A stretch of DNA of 13,946 bases, from positions 1 to 13,946 of the forward strand of contig JAPOOY010000109.1 of assembly GCA_026713205.1 (NCBI GenBank), given 5' to 3'. Numbering within the stretch: position 1 is the first letter of the stretch; each line of letters opens with the position of its first letter. The stretch comes from Bdellovibrionales bacterium. GTDB lineage: Bacteria > Bdellovibrionota > Bdellovibrionia > Bdellovibrionales > UBA1609. The notes under the pieces were generated by a model. That model was not told the origin of the DNA, ran no database searches, and saw only the letters and a list, made by a program, of their open reading frames with translations. Positions 6,478-13,946 of the stretch are shown here, in pieces. The position numbers were made by a program, and so were the translations under genes.

Positions 6478-7497
6478 CTAAACCTGTGCCGGTGTCTTTT
6501 TTCCGGAATTGTTCACGGTATTTATGACAGCCTGTCCCCCTTCCGTCAAAATTCGGCCACGGGGGGTTTTTTGAATAAAACCCTGTCTCAATAAATAGGG
6601 TTCATAAAAATCCTCCAAAGTGTCCGATTCTTCATTTAATCCGGCAGATAAAGTGTCCAGCCCCACGGGTCCGCCGGAAAATTTTGTATGAATTGTCTGC
6701 AAAAGTTCCATATCCATCTGATTGAGACCAAACCGGTTCACTCCTAATTGATCCAGAGCATAACAAGCCATTTTTCTGTCAATCAGGGTCTTTCCCTTCA
6801 CCTGAGCATAGTCCCGTATTCTTTTTAACAGATGATTGACCATTCGGGGGGTGCCGCGGCTTCGCTGGGCAATTTCCTCCGCCCCTTCCTTATTGAGATT
6901 CATTTTTAAAATCAAGGCCGATCTCTTCACAATTTGAGAAAGAGACTGTGTATCATAAAAGTCCAATCGCTCCCTAATTCCAAAACGATCCCGGAAAGGA
7001 GCCTTTAACAATCCGGTTCGGGTGGTGGCTCCCACTAAAGTAAAAGGATTCAAGTGAAAACGAACGGACTGCGCTCCCATACCCTCCCCTGTAATAATAT
7101 CAATGAAAAAGTCTTCCATTGCACTGTAAAGGTATTCTTCAATATCACTGCTTAAACGATGAATTTCATCTATAAAAAGAATCTGAGTCGGTTTTAAAGT
7201 CGTCAAAATAGCCGCTAAATCCCCTTTTCTTCGTATGGCAGGCCCGGAAGTGCCGCGAAACTTGACCCCCATTGTTTCCGCAATAATTCGCGCCAAAGTG
7301 GTTTTTCCCAAACCCGGAGGCCCATAGAGAAGAGTATGATCCAAAGGCTCTTTTCTTTGGAGGGCTGCATGAACAAAAACCTGTAATTTCTCTTTAACTT
7401 TTTCCTGTCCGGGAAAATCCTCAAATTTTAAAGGACGGAGATGATTTTCCATCATCTGATCCGGTGGCGCTTCATTTAACGCAATTAACTTCTCCAT
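6478..7497 (-). CDS. ruvB: Holliday junction branch migration ATPase RuvB
   Basis: RuvB is the hexameric AAA+ motor that, with RuvA, drives branch migration at Holliday junctions. The protein has 339 residues, as usual. It opens with the family block LRPLKFEDFPGQEKVKEKL. Walker A is GPPGLGKTT (59-67), Walker B is ILFIDEIHRL with D110 and E111, sensor 1 is in VGATTR (155-160), and the arginine-finger region is FRDRFGI (168-174). The C-terminal winged-helix domain ends with the typical EPYLLRQGFIQKTPRGRILT. GAGG lies four bases before the ATG. It is separated from ruvA by 114 bp, unlike the tight ruvC-ruvA junction, so it may have its own promoter. The next gene downstream is ald. Confidence 0.98.
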   Translation of the reverse strand: MEKLIALNEAPPDQMMENHLRPLKFEDFPGQEKVKEKLQVFVHAALQRKEPLDHTLLYGPPGLGKTTLARIIAETMGVKFRGTSGPAIRRKGDLAAILTTLKPTQILFIDEIHRLSSDIEEYLYSAMEDFFIDIITGEGMGAQSVRFHLNPFTLVGATTRTGLLKAPFRDRFGIRERLDFYDTQSLSQIVKRSALILKMNLNKEGAEEIAQRSRGTPRMVNHLLKRIRDYAQVKGKTLIDRKMACYALDQLGVNRFGLNQMDMELLQTIHTKFSGGPVGLDTLSAGLNEESDTLEDFYEPYLLRQGFIQKTPRGRILTEGGQAVINTVNNSGKKTPAQV

Positions 7498-7567
7498 CTC
7501 ACCTCTTTTTTAGGACTTTTTTTAAATACTACACTGATTGAAGTTAAATTGTGAGTTTTGATTTGTT

Positions 7568-7585
7568 TTTCCGCAAAAACGGAAA
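7568..7585. other. Inverted repeat in the ruvA-ruvB gap
   Basis: TTTCCG (7568-7573) and CGGAAA (7580-7585) flank a 6-nt loop in the 114-bp gap between ruvA and ruvB. An overlapping alternative, GTTTTT with AAAAAC (7565-7570 and 7575-7580), pairs equally well, so the two folds exclude each other. This may attenuate or process the transcript between ruvA and ruvB. The evidence is only the pairing. Confidence 0.4.
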
Positions 7586-7611
7586 TCCCATAAAACCTTC
7601 AAAATTCAACC

Positions 7612-8187
7612 CTAATTGTTATTCAAATAAGTGAGTGCCTGCTGTAAATCTTTTTTTAGATTATTCTGCCACTGAATCTGGCCCAGGGCTTCCTGAATTT
7701 CCGCAGGGCTGAAACCCAGTCCCGAAAGCGCTTGAGTGACCTTTTCACTGGAAAGAGGCTTTTTATCCTTTGATCCTATGAATGTATCAGACACTTGTTC
7801 CTGCAATGTTAAAACAATCTGTTGAGCCATCTTCCGACCAACCCGTGGCAAAGCCGTAAGAGCTTTAATGTTCTCTTCCTTAATTAACCTGATAAATTGC
7901 TCCAAACTGCAAGCGCCTAAAATAGATAAAGCCATACGGGCGCCCACCCCTTTGACCTTTAACAAAGCCAGGAAAAGACTTTTTTCCTCCTCTGAAAGAA
8001 ATCCATAAAGTTCCACAGTTTCCTGACGAAAGCTTGTATAAATCCAAAGAGACATCCGGCTTCCTTTCTGAGAAATGAATTCCAAGGTGGTTTTAGAAGC
8101 CATCACTTCATATCCCACACCCCCCGTTTCCAAAATGAGGGAGGAAGCCTTTAGAGACACAACTTGACCGGTTAGAAAACCTATCAT
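7612..8187 (-). CDS. ruvA: Holliday junction DNA-binding protein RuvA
   Basis: RuvA forms the tetramer that holds the four-way junction open and loads RuvB. From the chosen ATG it has 191 residues: an N-terminal OB-fold domain (MIGFLTGQVVSLKASSLILE, then YTSFRQETVELYGF), two helix-hairpin-helix motifs (LKVKGVGARMALSIL and LPRVGRKMAQQIV) that grip the DNA backbone, and a C-terminal domain III (VTQALSGLGFSPAEIQEAL) that contacts RuvB. The reading frame extends 20 codons further upstream, into ruvC. I chose the ATG at 8187 because it forms an ATGA overlap with the ruvC stop, has GGAG shortly upstream, and matches the family N-terminus. It is therefore translationally coupled to ruvC. Confidence 0.97.
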   Translation of the reverse strand: MIGFLTGQVVSLKASSLILETGGVGYEVMASKTTLEFISQKGSRMSLWIYTSFRQETVELYGFLSEEEKSLFLALLKVKGVGARMALSILGACSLEQFIRLIKEENIKALTALPRVGRKMAQQIVLTLQEQVSDTFIGSKDKKPLSSEKVTQALSGLGFSPAEIQEALGQIQWQNNLKKDLQQALTYLNNN

Positions 8188-8696
8188 CCGGCGGACTCCA
8201 AGATTTTGCTCTGAATTTGAAGCGCTTGAAGCTCCCGGCAATGGCAAAGGGCCACAGCTAAAGCATCAGTCGCATCCAGGGCTTTTTGTTCCTTGAGAGA
8301 AAAAACATTGTTCACAAACTGCCTGGTCCACTCCTTTGACGCTCGTCCCGAAGAAGTAATGCTTTTTTTTATAAAACGAGCCGAATATTCAAAAAATTCA
8401 CTCCCATTCTTCTGGCTTTGCAAAAGACACAGTGCGAAAATATGCCCCAATTTAAAAGCCACTTCCGGATTTTTTCCAAAAAACACCTTTTCTATCGCTG
8501 TATGACAGGGATGATGGGTTTGATACAGGTTTTCCAAACCCTGATTAATAAAACCAACCCTTTTAGCAAGGGAAAACCGGTTAGGGGGAGCAATCACCCC
8601 ATAATCCACACAAGAGACCTGACCTCCTGTGACCGCAACCACGCCATAACCTGTTACCCGTGTTCCCGGATCAATACCCAAAATAATCCCATCCAT
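8184..8696 (-). CDS. ruvC: Crossover junction endodeoxyribonuclease RuvC
   Basis: RuvC is the dimeric nuclease that cuts Holliday junctions after RuvAB has moved them. The protein has 170 residues, close to the usual 173. The acidic residues that bind the catalytic metals are visible: D9 in ILGIDPGTRVTGYG, E69 in HTAIEKVFFGKN, and D141 and D144 in ALDATDALAVAL. The start is preceded by AAGGGGG eight bases upstream. It is the first gene of the minus-strand run, with a candidate promoter at 8718-8745, and it overlaps ruvA by 4 nt. Confidence 0.97.
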   Translation of the reverse strand: MDGIILGIDPGTRVTGYGVVAVTGGQVSCVDYGVIAPPNRFSLAKRVGFINQGLENLYQTHHPCHTAIEKVFFGKNPEVAFKLGHIFALCLLQSQKNGSEFFEYSARFIKKSITSSGRASKEWTRQFVNNVFSLKEQKALDATDALAVALCHCRELQALQIQSKILESAG

Positions 8697-8717
8697 AAGA
8701 GAGAACCCCCTTCTTTA

Positions 8718-8745
8718 AGAATACTCTCTCAAAAACACTTGTCCA
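8718..8745 (-). promoter_or_regulatory. Candidate sigma70-type promoter for ruvC
   Basis: On the minus strand, TGGACA (8740-8745; five of six matches to TTGACA) is followed after 16 bases by TATTCT (8718-8723; four of six matches to TATAAT). It lies about 20 bases upstream of the ruvC start, inside the short gap between the divergent ruvC and TPR genes. I could not pick a convincing promoter for the plus-strand genes in this gap. Confidence 0.4.
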
Positions 8746-8773
8746 TTGAAATTATTTCTGTCAGGTTTTGAGT

Positions 8774-9322
8774 ATGGATCTCTTTAACCCTGTTTTGGTA
8801 AAAACATACCAGGATATACTGGGAAAAAATCCCACATCCAAAGTTTTTTGCCCTTTAGCCCAGATTTACCGGTTGAAAAAAGACCTAAAACAAGCCAAAC
8901 AAATTTGTTTGCGAGGCATCACATACAATCCTTCCTATTCCGCCGGATATATCACTCTGGCGCAGATCTGTGGAGAGGAAGATCACATAGAAGAGGCGCT
9001 GGCCGCCCTCAACAGAGCAAGAGAGCTGAGTCCTGATAATCCAAAAATCTATCAGATTTTTGGAGAACTCTACCAACAGAAAAAGGACATTGAAAAAACC
9101 CTTTGGGCTTTTAAAATGGTTCTATTTCTGCGCCCTTCAGATCAAACAGCCCGAAAAATTGTTCAACAGTTGGAAAAAACCCTGTTCAAAAAACCCACCC
9201 CCTCTTCTTCCCCTCCTGTTCAGGAGGAAAACCGCGCTCACATTATACGACGGAAAAAGATGGATAAACTCCAAAAACTTTTGACTCGTATTGAAAAGAA
9301 TCTGCCAATGAGAGAACATTAA
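8774..9322 (+). CDS. Small TPR protein encoded next to efp
   Basis: About 182 residues. Three consecutive tetratricopeptide-like units are visible: LAQIYRLKKDLKQAKQI, then a unit around GYITLAQICGEEDHIEEA with LNRARELSPDNP, then YQIFGELYQQKKDIEKTL with VLFLRPSD. TPR units build a protein-binding surface. The tail is Pro/Ser-rich (KKPTPSSSPPVQ) and ends in a basic helix (RRKKMDKLQKLLTRIEKN). It has no signal peptide, so it is probably cytoplasmic. I chose the ATG at 8774, which has an AGG eight bases upstream, over a TTG two codons earlier. Its stop is 4 nt before the efp ATG, so the two are very likely co-transcribed. The partner protein and role are unknown. Confidence 0.85.
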   Translation: MDLFNPVLVKTYQDILGKNPTSKVFCPLAQIYRLKKDLKQAKQICLRGITYNPSYSAGYITLAQICGEEDHIEEALAALNRARELSPDNPKIYQIFGELYQQKKDIEKTLWAFKMVLFLRPSDQTARKIVQQLEKTLFKKPTPSSSPPVQEENRAHIIRRKKMDKLQKLLTRIEKNLPMREH

Positions 9323-9326
9323 AAGA

Positions 9327-9890
9327 ATGTATGGCACAAGTGATTTCAAAAAAGGATTGAAGATTCTCGTCAAAGGAGAACCTTGTGTCATCCTGGATTT
9401 TCAGCACATTAAACCCGGGAAAGGCAATCAATTTACCCGAACAAAACTAAAAAATCTTATTACCGGCACTAATCTTGATCTCACCTGCCGTTCCGGAGAA
9501 AAATTCGGTATACCGGATATCGTCTATAAAACCCTTTCCTATATCTATAAAAGTGGTGACCATTTCCACTTTATGGATTCAAAAACTTATGAAACTTTGG
9601 ATATAAATAAAGAAATTGTAGGGTCAGCCGGTAATTATCTTACGGAAAATTTGGAAGTATCCGCCTGTTTTTTTAATGACCAACCTATTTCCATTGAAGT
9701 TCCAAAAAGCCTGATTTTAAAAGTGATAAAAACAGAGCCCGGATTTAAAGGAAACACTGTTTCCCGCGCCACAAAGCCTGCCACTGTGGAGACCAATCTG
9801 GTGGTTCAGGTCCCCCTTCATATCAATGAAGGGGATCGACTCAAAATCAACACAGAGGATGGAGCTTATATAGAAAGAGTCAGTCAATAA
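9327..9890 (+). CDS. efp: Translation elongation factor P
   Basis: EF-P binds between the P and E sites of the ribosome and relieves stalling at polyproline stretches. The protein has 187 residues, against 188 in E. coli, with the three beta-barrel layout. The tip loop that reaches the peptidyl-transferase centre is HIKPGKGNQF. The lysine that is post-translationally modified in many bacteria corresponds to K32 here (K34 in E. coli). The C-terminal signature is visible as VPLHINEGDRLKINTEDGAYIERV. The N-terminus, MYGTSDFKKGLKI, fits the family. No efp-modification gene (epmA or epmB type) is visible in the window. The upstream TPR gene ends 4 nt before this start. Confidence 0.97.
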   Translation: MYGTSDFKKGLKILVKGEPCVILDFQHIKPGKGNQFTRTKLKNLITGTNLDLTCRSGEKFGIPDIVYKTLSYIYKSGDHFHFMDSKTYETLDINKEIVGSAGNYLTENLEVSACFFNDQPISIEVPKSLILKVIKTEPGFKGNTVSRATKPATVETNLVVQVPLHINEGDRLKINTEDGAYIERVSQ

Positions 9891-9905
9891 CTGAAAGGAG
9901 CCTTT

Positions 9906-11465
9906 TTGAATTCCCCCTCATCATACCAGTTGAAATTAGCCCAATACCTCAAGTCAGGGCTATCTCCCAAAACACTGAAAAAAATTATGTCTATGCCTGA
10001 CGCATTGGAAACAGGTCGTTTTCTATACAATACCGGTTATTATAGAACTCTTCTCAAATTTTCTCTGAGCAATTTAAGAAAGAAAAAAAAAGTTCCCTGG
10101 CCCTTTGTTATGAAGACATTAACTGATCACAATATAACCCTTTCAAAAGAGGCGACATCAATCCTCCTGGAATCCTTACTTCCCAAATATAAAGAAAAAC
10201 ACCCGTGGCTTTCAGCCTGTGGGGAGTGGGCTGAAATTTCCCGGGAATTTGATGATTTTATTCAAGCTCAGAGAAAGACACCAAAAAATCACCTTAAGAC
10301 AACACAGCCGGCAATCCAGGAAGATAGAAGCATGGGGTCTGAACTCCATTCAGCACAAATAGAGGATTCAGCTCTTTCAACTGCCAAAAAAACAGAAAAA
10401 ACAAATCTCCATCAGCAGTCGGAACAAACAGACAATTCTGTTCTCTATAAGGCGGAAGAAACTCAACCTGATATAACTCAAATCTCAGAACAATTAAAGC
10501 CGGAAAAGTCTGTAGCTCCCCATATTCAAGCAACAGAAGAAAAAAATGAAACGAAGAAGCCCGCCGTTGTTTTGTTGGATAGCCCCTTCGCCGGAGTTAA
10601 AGCGCAAGAAGGCGCTGACCTTGAACCGAATACAAGCTCAAAACAAAAAAATATTCACGCCCTAATAAATAAGAAGTCAACCCAACCTGATCTTTCTTCA
10701 AATCTTAAACAAATTAATCAATCTATTCCCATAAAGATACAACAAGAAAAAAAGAAGAAAAAATTTGAAAAGACTGAATATTCCATTCTCTATAATAAGG
10801 AAGAAACTCAACCCAACATAACACCGGAATTAAATGAACTACAACTTCTAAGACAACTTGAATTCGTACAAGCCAAGGAACTCATGGAGGAAGAAGAAAA
10901 AATTATAGCTCTTTTATTAAAAAAGAATCCTAAAAAATACAATCAACTAAATACAGAATTACAAATTAAAAAAGCTCTTCATTTTCTTCAACAACAAAAA
11001 TCCACCAGAAAAGGCCAGAAAGAGTCCTATTGGCCTTTATCTCAAAAAATTTCTGAAAAAAAAACTCCTTATACCACACAGCTTTGTAAAGAAACCATTC
11101 GTTTAACTGAAGAATATCCGGAAAAAGCAAAACATCTGGCTATTTTTCTTTACACTATGGGCTGGCCCGAGGAAGCTATAAAAATTCTTGAAAAAAACAT
11201 TCACGCTCCCTCTGATTACTGGTTTTATCTAAACTGGTTAATGGAAATTAAAAAATATGCCGTGGCTCTGGATATGACAAATCAACTGCTTACAAAATTC
11301 AAATCTAATCCCGAGACCCTTTTTCCCATCACTTATATTAAAGCACAAGCTCTTTATGCTCTGGGGGAAAAAGATAAAGCTATTAGTTATATGAGTGATA
11401 TTGTCAAAGTCCGTCCAGAATATAAAAGCGCGCGGCATTTTATAGACGAATGGACGGAAGTATGA
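9906..11465 (+). CDS. Unrecognised 519-residue protein with disordered repeat-rich middle and TPR-like C-terminus
   Basis: I do not recognise this gene. It starts at a TTG preceded by AAAGGAG at five bases, 15 bp after efp. Residues 1-120 look helical and folded. Residues about 125-315 are rich in Gln, Lys, Glu, Thr and Ser and probably disordered. They hold degenerate repeats: SVLYKAEETQPDIT near 178, SILYNKEETQPNIT near 293, a weaker SALSTAKKTEKTN near 155, and STQPDLSSNLKQ near 258. Residues about 315-365 form a charged helix with coiled-coil character (LEFVQAKELMEEEEKI). The C-terminal 120 residues contain TPR-like helix pairs (LAIFLYTMGWPEEAIKILEKN; ALYALGEKDKAISYMSDIVKVRPEY). There is no signal peptide or membrane segment. 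Its stop overlaps the next start (ATGA), so it is coupled to the AsmA/TamB-like gene. Confidence 0.85.
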   Translation: MNSPSSYQLKLAQYLKSGLSPKTLKKIMSMPDALETGRFLYNTGYYRTLLKFSLSNLRKKKKVPWPFVMKTLTDHNITLSKEATSILLESLLPKYKEKHPWLSACGEWAEISREFDDFIQAQRKTPKNHLKTTQPAIQEDRSMGSELHSAQIEDSALSTAKKTEKTNLHQQSEQTDNSVLYKAEETQPDITQISEQLKPEKSVAPHIQATEEKNETKKPAVVLLDSPFAGVKAQEGADLEPNTSSKQKNIHALINKKSTQPDLSSNLKQINQSIPIKIQQEKKKKKFEKTEYSILYNKEETQPNITPELNELQLLRQLEFVQAKELMEEEEKIIALLLKKNPKKYNQLNTELQIKKALHFLQQQKSTRKGQKESYWPLSQKISEKKTPYTTQLCKETIRLTEEYPEKAKHLAIFLYTMGWPEEAIKILEKNIHAPSDYWFYLNWLMEIKKYAVALDMTNQLLTKFKSNPETLFPITYIKAQALYALGEKDKAISYMSDIVKVRPEYKSARHFIDEWTEV

Positions 11466-13946
11466 ACTCTTTTTTTAACAAATTACTGTCTAAGATTCCA
11501 AAGTTTTTAAGGTCAAAAACTTTTCTCATCCTTACAGGGGCTTTGATTTTGTTATTTCTATTAACCCCTCTAAGTGTTATTCAAATAAATCAGAAAATAT
11601 CCGGCATTATCAATCAAAAAGCGGAACAGGGCATCTTACAATTTGAAAAACAAACCGGATTGAGAATCAGATGGGAAAGTCTGAATTTTAATGTGCTTCT
11701 TTTGCGTGTGGAACTAAAGGAGGTTTTTATCTCCAATTCCTTTAATCCTGCCGCCAGAAAAAATCTCTTATTTGATTTTTTAAACGGACCTCAATTCCTG
11801 GCTGAAGTTTCCCTAAGGCCCAGAGTATTATACTCTTTTTTAAAAGGAGCAATTCACCTTTCTTCCGTCAAAATACGAGGAGGAGAATTACACTTAAAAA
11901 CAGTTCCCTTTTCCAGAAAAGAAACCTTGGGTGATAAAACCCTGAATCTTCCTATTCAGAGATTTTTTATTGCAGAGACTCATCTTGAGATTCAACATAA
12001 TAAAAATAACCTCTCCTTCTCTCATATCTTGATGGACATTCGGAAAACCAGACTTGGGAATTATAAATTTCAAAGCATTGTAAAATCCGCAAGTATCAAT
12101 CAAACAGATCCTTTTGAATTTCAAACCAAAGGCCACACTTCAGGAGATCAGTTATTTATAAAATACGCCTCCCTCAAAAATAAAAAAACAGATATTAAAA
12201 TGCCGCTTATGAATATAACTTTTAAAAAAAAAGAAATTCATCGTATGGAAACAAAGAGTTCAGGGGTTATTTCCTCCTCTCTGCTTGAACAAATCTCCCT
12301 TTTATTGAATCAAAAACATTTTCCCGTTGAAGGTCTTTTTTCTTACAATCTCCATTTAATTTTTAAAAATAAGCAAGGATTGAGCGGCAATTTTTCCGTC
12401 CACTCCACAACCTCTATTGTACAGAATATCCCATTAAAAAACTTTTCTCTTCAGGGGAAAATTGAGAAAGAGGCTCTCTCAATCCATAATGGACTCATTG
12501 AAATGAAAAATCAGGCACAAGTACAAATAAAGGAACTAAAACTTTTTTATGAATCTCATACAGACAACCCCGCTTTTATTTTATCCATCAATACAAGGCT
12601 TCTTCCTGTGGATTTTATCTTAAAAAAGATCCTGCATCAGAGTTCTTTTTTCCCCATAAATTCTTTGATCTCCGGCACTCTCAACTGTGCCGGAGTTATA
12701 GATTTCTCCCATGTTAACTGTAAAGGAAATCTTCAAGCTCCCAAAATAACTATCCAAACTGAGGATAACTCTATTGTTTCTCTCCATGAAATGCGGGTTG
12801 ATTTAGAAGGCGTATGGAAAGACTCAGTTTTAAATTTTAATTTTTTTGGACATAAAAATAATACCACTCAATTAAACGGTTTAGGACAATACTCTTATTC
12901 AACAGAAACTCTTTCTTTCAAGCTGAACGGATTTTCTTTATTAAAGGAAGATATACAATTTGCTGTCCCCTTTCCCATGGAAGGATCTATGCAAATAACA
13001 GAGGGAATCTTTAAATTGAAAGGCGATCGATTTTCAATGAATGGTCAGTTGTCTTCAGGAGATATCACAATAGACAGATATAATATTAAAAATGTAACCG
13101 GTTCCGTCCAAATGAAAAATGAGGTGCTGTCTTTTCAGAATATAAGAGGACGAACAGGAAAGAGTGTTTATAACGGAACTGTCACAGCGGATTTTAAAGA
13201 AAAAAAAGTCAATCTAAAAATGGTCTCACCTTTTCTGGATATTGAAAATTTAAAAACAGTCCTCAAAAAAGATAAAAAGATTTTATCTGATTTTAAAATA
13301 AGAGGTACGGGAGAGGGTCTCTTTGAAATGGTTTTGCCTTTTTCCGATACGGAAACGAGCGATTTTCATCTAACCGGTCATTTGTTTAATGTTCAAATTA
13401 ATAAGGATTTTTTCCCTGGAATCAATTTTGATATTATCTTTCAAAAAAACTCCGGCAGTATTCGTTCTTTAACCTTCCAAAAAGGCAAAGGCTCTATCAC
13501 AGGGATAGGACATTTTGATAAAGAATTTAATCTCAATATCAGCTTAACCGGAACTGACATTCCTTTGGAAAGACTGGAATTTCTTAATTCCCTCCTTCTT
13601 TTTAATCAGTCCGGAATTGTCAATTTTTCCGGCCGTTTAACAGGGCCTGTTTTAAATCCGGAATTTAAAGGATCCGGAGAAATTACAAATGCGGTTTTTT
13701 ACTCTTATCCTGTGGATAATTCTCAATTGAAGATTACTTTAAGCAGAAATCACCTTTCCTTATCCGGGAATTTAATGAATGAGCTTTTATTAGAGGAATT
13801 ATCTTACAACTTTAAACAGAAAAATTCTTTATACATAAAAACTAAATTATATAAATGGGATTTTATCAATCTTTTTCTGGCCCGAATGAAACAGGAGAAT
13901 TTAAAGGAATTTTCTTCAAAATTAACCGGAGAAATGGAGCTTAATA
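11462..13946 (+). CDS. AsmA/TamB-like envelope protein, partial (runs off the window end)
   Basis: The frame is open from the ATG at 11462 to the window edge: at least 828 residues with no stop. After a short basic N-terminus, residues about 20-40 (KTFLILTGALILLFLLTPLS) form one membrane anchor. The rest is long and beta-rich, with repeated patterns typical of AsmA-like and TamB proteins, such as GRLTGPVLNPEFKGSGEITNA near the visible end. These families form long grooved bridges across the periplasm, implicated in phospholipid transport or outer-membrane protein assembly. The sequence does not say which subfamily this is, because the diagnostic C-terminal domain lies beyond the window. The ATGA overlap with the previous gene implies coupled translation. 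The LolA-like protein at 3181-3912 also points to an outer membrane. Confidence 0.8.
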   Translation, partial: MNSFFNKLLSKIPKFLRSKTFLILTGALILLFLLTPLSVIQINQKISGIINQKAEQGILQFEKQTGLRIRWESLNFNVLLLRVELKEVFISNSFNPAARKNLLFDFLNGPQFLAEVSLRPRVLYSFLKGAIHLSSVKIRGGELHLKTVPFSRKETLGDKTLNLPIQRFFIAETHLEIQHNKNNLSFSHILMDIRKTRLGNYKFQSIVKSASINQTDPFEFQTKGHTSGDQLFIKYASLKNKKTDIKMPLMNITFKKKEIHRMETKSSGVISSSLLEQISLLLNQKHFPVEGLFSYNLHLIFKNKQGLSGNFSVHSTTSIVQNIPLKNFSLQGKIEKEALSIHNGLIEMKNQAQVQIKELKLFYESHTDNPAFILSINTRLLPVDFILKKILHQSSFFPINSLISGTLNCAGVIDFSHVNCKGNLQAPKITIQTEDNSIVSLHEMRVDLEGVWKDSVLNFNFFGHKNNTTQLNGLGQYSYSTETLSFKLNGFSLLKEDIQFAVPFPMEGSMQITEGIFKLKGDRFSMNGQLSSGDITIDRYNIKNVTGSVQMKNEVLSFQNIRGRTGKSVYNGTVTADFKEKKVNLKMVSPFLDIENLKTVLKKDKKILSDFKIRGTGEGLFEMVLPFSDTETSDFHLTGHLFNVQINKDFFPGINFDIIFQKNSGSIRSLTFQKGKGSITGIGHFDKEFNLNISLTGTDIPLERLEFLNSLLLFNQSGIVNFSGRLTGPVLNPEFKGSGEITNAVFYSYPVDNSQLKITLSRNHLSLSGNLMNELLLEELSYNFKQKNSLYIKTKLYKWDFINLFLARMKQENLKEFSSKLTGEMELN

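Noticed and set aside
11894..12136. An 80-codon minus-strand frame in the AsmA/TamB-like gene
   Set aside because: It is antisense to a continuous open frame of at least 828 codons, with no start signal.

Overview
This is a low-GC bacterial window from a diderm (Gram-negative-type) organism. It encodes a LolA-like periplasmic lipoprotein carrier and an AsmA/TamB-like envelope protein, both of which need an outer membrane. TGA acts as an ordinary stop, and TTG starts with good ribosome binding sites are used. The gene style, including an N-terminal-twitch radical SAM protein and TPR proteins with disordered linkers, recalls Bdellovibrionota and other former deltaproteobacteria. That placement is an inference and cannot be settled from this sequence alone.

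Layout. Positions 1-531 hold no intact gene. They contain a decayed second copy of the C-terminus of the neighbouring radical SAM gene (minus strand), a 21-bp perfect inverted repeat with a 12-nt loop, and a heavily deleted relic of an AAA ATPase (plus strand). From 532 to 8696 all genes lie on the minus strand, in transcription order: ruvC, ruvA, ruvB, ald, comF-like, lolA-like, truB, radical SAM. From 8774 to the window end all genes lie on the plus strand: a small TPR protein, efp, a 519-residue protein with a disordered middle and a TPR-like end, and an AsmA/TamB-like protein that runs off the window. The two blocks diverge from about 77 bp between ruvC and the TPR gene.

How the genes work together. 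RuvC, RuvA and RuvB form the Holliday-junction resolvasome; ruvC and ruvA are translationally coupled (ATGA overlap). ComF-like, TruB and alanine dehydrogenase are housekeeping or metabolic genes that share the strand but not a pathway. On the plus strand, the TPR gene and efp are 4 nt apart, and the 519-residue gene and the AsmA/TamB-like gene share an ATGA overlap. These four are probably one transcript.

Most notable signal. Two diverged copies of a short intergenic element lie at 4037-4250 and 4984-5134, in the same orientation, each between the stop of one minus-strand gene and the start of the next. Each has terminal inverted repeats, a shared 69-nt core (59 of 69 positions identical by eye) with potential stems, and a hairpin with a CCC loop. 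The paired arms differ between the copies but remain complementary within each copy. This looks like a small mobile or structured-RNA repeat family that I do not recognise.
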